Assembly (NCBI GenBank): GCA_031424145.1
Contig: JANPGV010000360.1
Coordinates: 1 to 5,534 of the forward strand
DNA length: 5,534 nucleotides
Source: JAENVT01 sp031424145
Lineage (GTDB): Bacteria > Actinomycetota > Acidimicrobiia > Acidimicrobiales > Ilumatobacteraceae
Direction: 5' to 3'
Positions 1-4,967 of the stretch are shown here, piece after piece. The position numbers and the translations under genes are program-made. Numbering within the stretch: position 1 is the first letter of the stretch; the number at the start of each line of letters is the position of its first letter. The notes beneath the pieces were generated by a model. The model saw only the letters and a program-made list of their open reading frames with translations, had not been told where the DNA came from and did no database searches.

Positions 1-203
1 CCCCCTCGCGCGTGGATCCCTTCCGAATCGTCCCTGACGAAACTCGACCCCCTCGCGCGCAGATCCCTTCCGAATCGTCCCTGACGAAACTCGACCCCCT
101 CGCGCGCAGATCCCTTCCGAATCGTCCGTGACGAAACTCGAACCCGTCGCGCGTGGATCCCTTCCGAATCGTCCGTGACGAAACTCGACCCCCTCGCGCG
201 CAG
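1..203. repeat. 47-bp tandem repeat array, four full units plus a partial fifth
   Basis: Four contiguous 47-bp units lie at 1-47, 48-94, 95-141 and 142-188, followed by the first 15 bases of a fifth at 189-203. There are no spacers. Units 1 and 2 differ at two positions (TG versus CA at unit positions 13-14). Units 2 and 3 differ at one (C versus G at 34). Units 3 and 4 differ at four (1, 5, 13, 14). The invariant core is unit positions 15-33 and 35-47. Each unit contains a small inverted repeat, TCGTC-N3-GACGA (unit positions 28-40), with a possible outer CGA/TCG pairing. The array starts at base 1, so it probably continues to the left. Its place downstream of the minus-strand phosphodiesterase gene suggests an intergenic or 3'-end repeat family. 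I do not recognise the family and assign no function. Confidence 0.97.
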
Positions 204-225
204 GGTTTCGTCACTGACGATTCGG
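164..225. other. Large imperfect hairpin formed by repeat unit 4 and the inverted copy
   Basis: The left arm (164-184) and right arm (205-225) are each 21 nt and pair with a single mismatch around a 20-nt loop (185-204). Because it is palindromic, the structure can form in transcripts from either strand, or extrude as a cruciform. For the minus-strand phosphodiesterase gene it lies 59 nt beyond the stop codon. No T-run follows on either strand, so it is not a classical intrinsic terminator. A role in 3'-end formation or mRNA stability is inference; the pairing itself is read directly from the sequence. Confidence 0.75.
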
Positions 226-250
226 GAGGTCCGAGGGCGCGCAGGTGGGA
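205..250 (-). repeat. Degenerate inverted copy of the 47-bp repeat
   Basis: Bases 205-225 are the reverse complement of the repeat core with one mismatch to the unit-4 version. Similarity then decays but can still be followed through a GGxAGG segment and the GCGCGC segment to about 250. The array is therefore closed on its right by a unit in the opposite orientation. The tail beyond 225 is only approximately alignable, so the right boundary is uncertain. Confidence 0.8.
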
Positions 251-256
251 AGGAGG

Positions 257-273
257 CGCCGACGAATACGGCG
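257..273 (-). terminator. Weak hairpin just downstream of the GDPD gene, possible terminator
   Basis: CGCCG at 257-261 pairs with CGGCG at 269-273 around a 7-nt loop. On the minus strand this 5-bp GC stem begins about 10 nt after the phosphodiesterase stop codon (TAG at 286-284). It is followed in the direction of transcription by a pyrimidine-rich CCTCCTTCCCACC stretch, not a true U-tract. The stem is short enough to arise by chance in GC-rich DNA, so this is only a candidate. Confidence 0.25.
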
Positions 274-283
274 ACGGAGGGGG

Positions 284-1036
284 CTAGGAGCGCCACTCTC
301 CGCGGGATTCGAGGACCTCTCGCAGCACGACGGGGCGATCGGTCATGATCCCATCGACGCCGAGGTCGAGCAGGCGGCGCATCTCCGCTTCATCGTCGAT
401 TGTCCAAACGTGGACCTGGAGCCGAAGTCGATGACATCGTTCGACGAACGACCGGTTGACGATCGTCACCGGTCCTTGCTTGACCGGCACCTGCGCGGCG
501 AGACCAGGCGGATGGCGGCTGAGACCGAAGCGAACCAGGCCGAGCTCGACCGGGCCGAGTGAACTGCACAACTCCGAGCCCAAAGCGGAGCGCAGCCGTC
601 GCAGCCGGGCGTCGCTGAAGGCCGCAACGCACACCCGGTGGAGCGAGTTGGTGCGACGAAGCGAGGCAATCAGCGCATCGACTGCGGGGTTCGACTTGCA
701 ATCGATGTTGATCCGTGCGTGGGGCCACGCACCGAGCAGATCTTCGAGCAATGGGATGGGTTCCTTGCCATCGACGAGAGCCTTCGAGACCTCGGACCAC
801 GGCAGTTCACTGATCTTGCCCGGTCGACCGGTCGTGCGACGCAGATCGTTGTCATGGAAGGCAGCCAGCACGCCGTCCGATGTCACCTGCACGTCAGTCT
901 CGAGGTAGCGATAGCCCAGGTTGACGGCGTACTCGAAGGCCCGCATCGTGTTCTCCGGGACGTCGCTCGCCCCGCCTCGGTGCGCGAAGGGGAGAGGTCC
1001 GTCCCAGTCGAGGAACGGATGACGAGGGGTGCTCAT
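284..1036 (-). CDS. Glycerophosphodiester phosphodiesterase (GDPD family), 250 aa
   Basis: This is a cytosolic GDPD TIM-barrel enzyme, expected to hydrolyse deacylated phospholipid headgroup diesters to glycerol-3-phosphate plus an alcohol with a divalent metal. Family motifs occur in order: AHRGG (18-22, catalytic His19), PENT (27-30), ETD (46-48, metal ligands Glu46 and Asp48), HD (61-62, second catalytic His61), IDCK (111-114, Asp112 where many family members have Glu), VHVWTIDD (208-215) and GVDGIMTDRP (226-235). No signal peptide or membrane segment is seen, and the length is normal for the short cytoplasmic form. The frame stays open upstream to 1216, but residues before ATG 1036 match nothing in the family and run antisense through the aldehyde dehydrogenase start, so 1036 is chosen. 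There is no Shine-Dalgarno; GATACT six bases upstream suggests a leaderless mRNA. The gene diverges from the ALDH gene. Its natural substrate is not determined by sequence. Confidence 0.93.
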   Translation of the reverse strand: MSTPRHPFLDWDGPLPFAHRGGASDVPENTMRAFEYAVNLGYRYLETDVQVTSDGVLAAFHDNDLRRTTGRPGKISELPWSEVSKALVDGKEPIPLLEDLLGAWPHARINIDCKSNPAVDALIASLRRTNSLHRVCVAAFSDARLRRLRSALGSELCSSLGPVELGLVRFGLSRHPPGLAAQVPVKQGPVTIVNRSFVERCHRLRLQVHVWTIDDEAEMRRLLDLGVDGIMTDRPVVLREVLESRGEWRS

Positions 1037-1042
1037 GAGGCA

Positions 1043-1048
1043 AGTATC
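1043..1048 (-). promoter_or_regulatory. Candidate -10 element of the GDPD gene (leaderless start)
   Basis: The minus strand reads GATACT, four of six matches to TATAAT, and ends six bases before the ATG at 1036. That spacing puts the transcription start at or next to the start codon. No convincing -35 hexamer and no Shine-Dalgarno is visible. It overlaps the opposite-strand -10 of the ALDH gene by four bases. Confidence 0.5.
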
Positions 1049-1050
1049 GT
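1045..1050 (+). promoter_or_regulatory. Candidate -10 element of the ALDH operon (leaderless start)
   Basis: TATCGT fits the TAnnnT actinobacterial -10 pattern and ends eight bases before the ATG at 1059, compatible with initiation at the A of the start codon. There is no -35 match around 1022-1027 and no Shine-Dalgarno. It shares bases 1045-1048 with the divergent GDPD -10, so both genes appear to be served by one 22-bp intergenic stretch. Confidence 0.5.
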
Positions 1051-1058
1051 CGGTGAAC

Positions 1059-2438
1059 ATGGCTGACACGATCACTGTTCGCTCGCCCTTCGACGACTCG
1101 GTCATCGGCGAGATCCCGGCCCACACGGAACAAGATGTTGCTGCCGCCGTGGCCAAGGCAAAGACCGCGCTGAAGTCACCGTTGCCGTTGTGGAAGCGCG
1201 CCGCGATTCTCGACAAGGCGGCTCAGCTCCTGGGCGAGCGCCGCGATGAGTTCGCCACGATCATCGCCAAGGAGGCCGCCAAGCCGATCAAAACCGCGCG
1301 AGGCGAGGCCGAGCGCGCTGTGGGAACGTTCCAGTTCGCCGCAGCAGAAGCGCGCAAGCTGTCGGGGGAGATGATCCCGCTCGATGCCCTCGCGGCAGGC
1401 GAGGGCAAGTTGGGGTTCACCTTGCGGGTGCCGATCGGCGTTGTCGGCGCGATCGCCCCGTTCAACTTTCCACTGAACCTGGTCGCCCACAAGCTGGCAC
1501 CGGCTATCGCCGCCGGTTGCCCGGTCGTGCTCAAGCCGGCTAGTCAAACACCCTTCAGTTCCATCGCCCTCGCCAAGATGTTGATCGAGGAGTGCGGGCT
1601 GCCGGCTGACTACCTCCACGTCGTCACCGGGTCCGGCGGCACGGTCGGAAACGCAATCGTCGATCACCCCGACATCGCCCTGATCACCTTCACGGGATCA
1701 CCCGACGTCGGCTGGGGAATCCGTGCACGCGCCCTGCGCAAGCGAGTTGGCCTCGAGCTCGGCAACAACGCGCCAGTCATCATCGAGCCGGATGGTGATT
1801 GGAAGACTGCCGCGGCAAAGATCAAGGTCGCCGGCTTCAGCCATGCGGGCCAGAGCTGCATCTCGACACAGCGCATCTACGTTCACACCTCGATCGCCGA
1901 CGACTTCACTGCGGCACTGGTCGACCACGTGAACTCGCTCGTTGTCGGCGATCCGCTCGACGAGGCCACCGATGTGTCGGCGCTGATCTCGCGCAGCGAG
2001 CGTGACCGCGTCCTGTCGTGGGTGGCAGAAGCCGAAGCTGGCGGCGCAAAGGTCCTCACTGGGGGGGCGCTCGACGACGATGGCGTGCTGCGTCCGACGG
2101 TTATCACCAACGCAAAGCCCGACATGAAGGTCTGTTCGAAAGAGGTGTTCGGTCCGGTTGTCGCGATCGCGTCGTACGACTCGCTCGACAGTGCCTTCGA
2201 GCTGGCCAACGATTCGTCGTTCGGCCTGCAAGCGGCGATCTTCACGACTGACATCAGCAAGGCTCTGCGTGCCATCCACACACTCGATTACGGCGGTGTG
2301 CTCGTCAACGAGGTTCCCACATGGCGGGCTGATCAGCAGCCGTACGGCGGGCTTCGCGACAGCGGCAACACGCGCGAAGGGCCCGCCTATTCGGTCAAGG
2401 AGATGACCGAGATCAAGATGGTTGTGCTCGGCGGATGA
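1059..2438 (+). CDS. NAD(P)-dependent aldehyde dehydrogenase, y4uC/ALDH21-like group, 459 aa
   Basis: This enzyme oxidises an aldehyde to a carboxylate through a covalent thioester on cysteine, in the cytosol. The whole ALDH fold is present. Landmarks are PFNFP (134-138, oxyanion Asn136), VLKPAS (157-162, cofactor Lys159), FTGSP (211-215), LELGNN (232-237, general base Glu233), GQSCIS (264-269, nucleophile Cys267) and KEVFGP (361-366, cofactor-binding Glu362). The C-terminal stretch with PYGGLRDSG (428-436), EGP (440-442) and EMTEIK (448-453) resembles the y4uC/ALDH21/lactaldehyde-type branch; I recall this resemblance and did not compute it. One oddity is SALIS at 307-311, where relatives usually have GPxIS. 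In-frame starts also exist at 1029 (GTG) and 1035 (ATG), but both would overlap the divergent gene; 1059 gives the family-typical N-terminus. The stop overlaps the next gene's start, so the two form an operon. The physiological aldehyde is unknown. Confidence 0.95.
   Translation: MADTITVRSPFDDSVIGEIPAHTEQDVAAAVAKAKTALKSPLPLWKRAAILDKAAQLLGERRDEFATIIAKEAAKPIKTARGEAERAVGTFQFAAAEARKLSGEMIPLDALAAGEGKLGFTLRVPIGVVGAIAPFNFPLNLVAHKLAPAIAAGCPVVLKPASQTPFSSIALAKMLIEECGLPADYLHVVTGSGGTVGNAIVDHPDIALITFTGSPDVGWGIRARALRKRVGLELGNNAPVIIEPDGDWKTAAAKIKVAGFSHAGQSCISTQRIYVHTSIADDFTAALVDHVNSLVVGDPLDEATDVSALISRSERDRVLSWVAEAEAGGAKVLTGGALDDDGVLRPTVITNAKPDMKVCSKEVFGPVVAIASYDSLDSAFELANDSSFGLQAAIFTTDISKALRAIHTLDYGGVLVNEVPTWRADQQPYGGLRDSGNTREGPAYSVKEMTEIKMVVLGG
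2435..2438 (+). promoter_or_regulatory. ATGA stop-start overlap coupling ALDH to the oxidoreductase
   Basis: The ALDH stop TGA (2436-2438) overlaps the ATG at 2435. A second ATG at 2438 could serve instead, with a one-base TGATG overlap and loss of only one Met. Either way the ribosome can reinitiate directly. No strong ribosome binding site precedes the second gene, which supports translational coupling. Confidence 0.8.
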
Positions 2439-3370
2439 TGCGGTGGGGTGTGTTCGGCGGATCGAGCCGGATCTTCAAAAGTGCTCTACGTCCTGCGTTC
2501 GCCGAAGTCGGTCACCCGGTCGTCGCCGCGCCGAGTCGCAACGGCGACGACTTCGGGCCGTACACCGACATGCTGGCCCGCGACGACATCGACGCCGTGT
2601 ACAACCCGTTGCCGAACCACATCCATGCCGAGTGGACCCACGCGGCACTCGATGCCGGCAAGCACGTGCTCTGCGAAAAGCCCTTGACGTTGTCGTCGGT
2701 GGAGAGTGCCGAGCTCTTCGAGCATGCAGAGTCGGCGGGCTTGACGCTGCTCGAGGCCTACATGTGGCCGCACCATCCGTGCGCTCGGGCCATCTTGGAC
2801 CTCGCGGCGGGCGAGTCGCTGGGCGCCTTGCAGTTCGGTCGATCATCGTTCACCTACCCCATGGACATGAGCTCCGGCGACCACCGCATCGACACTCGTG
2901 GAGCGGGGGCGTTGTTCGACATAGGCATCTACTGCATCGGTCCGTTCTTGTTGATGGCCGCTCGGGACCCCGTGGGACTTGCGGCCAATTCCGCGCGCAA
3001 CGAACTGAACGTCGACATCGCGATGACCGGCTGGATCGACTGGGGAGAAGGCTTCAGTTCGTCCTTCGACGTGTCGTTCGATGCACCGCCGCGCAGGGAG
3101 CTGGCGTTGTCGGCCAGTCATGGGTTCGTCGAGGTTCCCGGCGAACACGTTCCCGGGCCGCGAGAGCCGAGCGTGATCAACGTCCACCGCCGCGACGGCT
3201 CGGTGGAGACCATCCCGTGCGACGGCGCCAACGCGTATGCCGGAATGGTCTCGCATTTCGAACGCGTTGTCGGCGGTGATGAAGAGGCGATCTTCGGCAG
3301 GACCGAGAGTCTCAGGCTGGCAGACATCCTTGACCAACTGCACGGGCTCACCCTGCCGGAACAGGACTGA
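2435..3370 (+). CDS. Gfo/Idh/MocA oxidoreductase, dimeric dihydrodiol / D-xylose dehydrogenase-like, 311 aa
   Basis: This is an NAD(P)-dependent oxidoreductase with an N-terminal Rossmann domain (about 1-120) and a C-terminal sheet domain. The nucleotide-binding loop reads WGVFGGSSRI (4-13), a variant of the usual GxGxxG. HVLCEKP (77-83) carries the signature Lys82. GALFDIGIYC (158-167) supplies Asp162 and Tyr166; mammalian dihydrodiol dehydrogenase has the same DIGIYC motif with the catalytic tyrosine. The C-terminus around GMVSHFERVV (270-279) and RLADILDQL (294-302) is also typical of that subgroup. These enzymes oxidise diols or aldoses, or reduce carbonyls; which applies here is not determinable. 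About 13-15 residues are missing between the second beta strand (ending SR at 34-35) and YTDML (43-47), where relatives carry a helix. It is the second gene of the ALDH operon. It ends six bases from the convergent acyl-CoA synthetase stop, leaving no room for a separate terminator. Confidence 0.92.
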   Translation: MMRWGVFGGSSRIFKSALRPAFAEVGHPVVAAPSRNGDDFGPYTDMLARDDIDAVYNPLPNHIHAEWTHAALDAGKHVLCEKPLTLSSVESAELFEHAESAGLTLLEAYMWPHHPCARAILDLAAGESLGALQFGRSSFTYPMDMSSGDHRIDTRGAGALFDIGIYCIGPFLLMAARDPVGLAANSARNELNVDIAMTGWIDWGEGFSSSFDVSFDAPPRRELALSASHGFVEVPGEHVPGPREPSVINVHRRDGSVETIPCDGANAYAGMVSHFERVVGGDEEAIFGRTESLRLADILDQLHGLTLPEQD

Positions 3371-3376
3371 CCGAGC

Positions 3377-4930
3377 TCAGATCGAACGACGAGCCGCGGC
3401 CCAGTACTCGTCCTTGAGTAACCGCTTGTAGAGCTTCCCGGTGGGATGCCGCGGCAGTTCCTCGCGAAAGTCGATCGAGCGCGGGCATTTGAGATCGGCG
3501 AGCTGCGCCCGGCAATAGGCCATCAGCTCATGTGCCAGTGCGTCAGCCTCTTCGCCTGAATCCGGCATCTTGACCGGTTGGACCACTGCCTTGACTTCTT
3601 CGCCGAAATCGTCGTTGGGCACCCCGAAGACGGCGACGTCGATCACCTCCGGATGGGTCACGAGAACGTTCTCCGCCTCCTGTGGGTACACGTTGACACC
3701 CCCCGTGATGATCATGTTGTGCTTGCGGTCGGTGAGATACAGATAGTTGTCGTCATCGAGGTAGCCGACATCCCCGAGGGTGCTCCAGCCCAGCGCATGC
3801 CGTGACGAAGAGGTCTTCTCGGCGTCGTTGTGGTACTCGAACGTCGCGCCACCTTCGAAGTACACCGTGCCCGCTTCGAAGTGGGGCAACTCGTCGCCAT
3901 TGTCGTCGCAAATGTGCACCACGCAGTTGATCGGGGTGCCAACAGTTCCTTCATGAGCCAGCCACATCTCGCTGTTGCAGTAGACGAAACCATTGCCCTC
4001 CGTACCGGCGTAGTACTCGTGCAGCACAGGCCCGAACCACTCGATCATCATTCTCTTGACCGGGATGGGACAGGGGGCCGCGGCATGAATGATGCAGCGC
4101 ATCGACGACACGTCATATGCGCTTCTGACCTCGGGCGCCAGCTTCAACAGCCGCACGAACATCGTCGGCACCGCTTGGGTGACAGTCGCCCGGTACCGCT
4201 CGATCAGTGCAAGGTACTGCTCGGCGTCGAAGTGCTCCATCAGCACGACCGTTGCACCGAGCACCTGTGCAGCCATCGAAAAACGCAATGGTGCGGCGTG
4301 GTAGAACGGCGCGGGAGACAGGTACACGCTGTCGTTCGTCGCGCCGAACAGCATCTGCAGGATCGGCGCAACCGAGCCGGGCGTGGTCTCCAGTGGGAGC
4401 GGCGTGAACGGTCGCGTGACGCCCTTCGGTCGACCTGTCGTGCCGCTGGAGTAGAGCATGTCCACGCCCGCCACCCGTGCCTCGTCGAGTGGCTCCGGTG
4501 ACTGCGCATCGACAGCCGATTCGTACGACTCGTAACCGTCGATCGCACCATCGAGCATCAACCGCAGCGTCACGCCAGGCATGTCGCCGACCATTTCGGC
4601 CGCCTGGTTCGCTTTGTACCTCGACGTGATGAAGACCTTGGCCGCGCAATCGTTGATGATGTAACTGAGCTCACTGCTCGTCAGCCGGCTGGAGCACGCG
4701 GTGTACACGGTTCCGGCGTAGTGGCACCCCCAGACGACTTCGAAGTAGCGGTCATGGTTCTCCATGCAGATGGCAACGTGGTCGCCGGGCCGCACGCCGG
4801 CCGAACGCAGAAGCCTGCTGAACCGGTTCGCCGCGGCATCGAGCTGGGCGAACGTCTGGGTGAATCCCGAGCCCGCCATGATCAGCGCAGGGTTGTCTGG
4901 CTGCGACTCGATGAATGCGCCGGGGAACAC
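3377..4930 (-). CDS. AMP-forming acyl-CoA synthetase (FadD4-like), 517 aa
   Basis: This enzyme activates a carboxylic acid, probably a fatty acid, to its acyl-CoA via an acyl-adenylate, using ATP and CoA. ANL-superfamily motifs are complete: P-loop SSGTTGRPKGV (161-171), the APFYHAAPL segment (207-215), YYAGTEG (306-312), STLGDVGYL (383-391), DRKHNMIITGG (401-411) and the C-terminal PTGK (496-499) with catalytic Lys499. Length is normal for bacterial FadD proteins, and the APFYHAAPLRFSMA and AAPCPIPVKRMM stretches recall mycobacterial FadD4-type enzymes; this is memory, not a search. There is no signal peptide. The start is GTG at 4930: an in-frame TAG about 30 bases upstream leaves no other plausible start. 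TACGTT lies seven bases upstream, suggesting a leaderless mRNA. Leu504 uses TTA, a rare codon in such GC-rich DNA. The gene is convergent with the ALDH operon and divergent from the SirB1-like gene. Acyl chain preference is unknown. Confidence 0.95.
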   Translation of the reverse strand: MFPGAFIESQPDNPALIMAGSGFTQTFAQLDAAANRFSRLLRSAGVRPGDHVAICMENHDRYFEVVWGCHYAGTVYTACSSRLTSSELSYIINDCAAKVFITSRYKANQAAEMVGDMPGVTLRLMLDGAIDGYESYESAVDAQSPEPLDEARVAGVDMLYSSGTTGRPKGVTRPFTPLPLETTPGSVAPILQMLFGATNDSVYLSPAPFYHAAPLRFSMAAQVLGATVVLMEHFDAEQYLALIERYRATVTQAVPTMFVRLLKLAPEVRSAYDVSSMRCIIHAAAPCPIPVKRMMIEWFGPVLHEYYAGTEGNGFVYCNSEMWLAHEGTVGTPINCVVHICDDNGDELPHFEAGTVYFEGGATFEYHNDAEKTSSSRHALGWSTLGDVGYLDDDNYLYLTDRKHNMIITGGVNVYPQEAENVLVTHPEVIDVAVFGVPNDDFGEEVKAVVQPVKMPDSGEEADALAHELMAYCRAQLADLKCPRSIDFREELPRHPTGKLYKRLLKDEYWAAARRSI

Positions 4931-4937
4931 GTGCGTG

Positions 4938-4943
4938 AACGTA
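4938..4943 (-). promoter_or_regulatory. Candidate -10 element of the acyl-CoA synthetase gene
   Basis: The minus strand reads TACGTT (TAnnnT), followed by seven bases and then the GTG start codon at 4930. This is the spacing expected for a transcript starting at the start codon. No -35 hexamer and no well-placed Shine-Dalgarno is visible; the nearest G-run is about 18 bases upstream of the GTG. Confidence 0.5.
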
Positions 4944-4955
4944 GCCGACCCCCAC

Positions 4956-4961
4956 TACGGT
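4956..4961 (+). promoter_or_regulatory. Candidate -10 element of the SirB1-like gene
   Basis: TACGGT (TAnnnT) is followed by six bases and the ATG at 4968, again fitting a leaderless start. It lies only 12 bp from the opposite-strand -10 of the acyl-CoA synthetase gene, so the -35 zones of each promoter fall on or beside the other's -10 and start site. Simultaneous occupancy by two RNA polymerases looks impossible. Confidence 0.45.
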
Positions 4962-4967
4962 GCACGG

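Noticed and set aside
1..203. Possible CRISPR array, because of regularly spaced repeats
   Set aside because: The 47-bp units are directly contiguous and nearly identical over their full length, with no variable spacers, and no cas gene is present.
245..562. Plus-strand open frame of 105 codons starting near the end of the repeat region
   Set aside because: It is extremely Arg-rich at the start and runs antisense to the well-supported GDPD gene; it has no recognisable domain.
1037..1216. N-terminal extension of the GDPD frame up to an in-frame start at 1216
   Set aside because: The extra 60 residues match nothing in the family, would overlap the ALDH coding region in antisense, and are unnecessary because the HRGG motif sits 18 residues after ATG 1036.
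2422..3279. Long plus-strand frame (285 codons) overlapping the oxidoreductase gene
   Set aside because: Its composition is Arg/His-rich without any domain, typical of an out-of-frame reading of GC-rich coding DNA; the frame at 2435-3370 has clear family motifs.
3367..3380. Small inverted repeat CTGA-N6-TCAG at the convergent stop codons, as a bidirectional terminator
   Set aside because: Four base pairs with a six-base loop and no flanking T-runs is too weak; complementary stop codons on opposite strands produce most of the symmetry.
3830..4501. Plus-strand frame of 223 codons antisense to the acyl-CoA synthetase
   Set aside because: It has no recognisable domain and lies wholly within a gene carrying all the ANL motifs, so it is a shadow frame.
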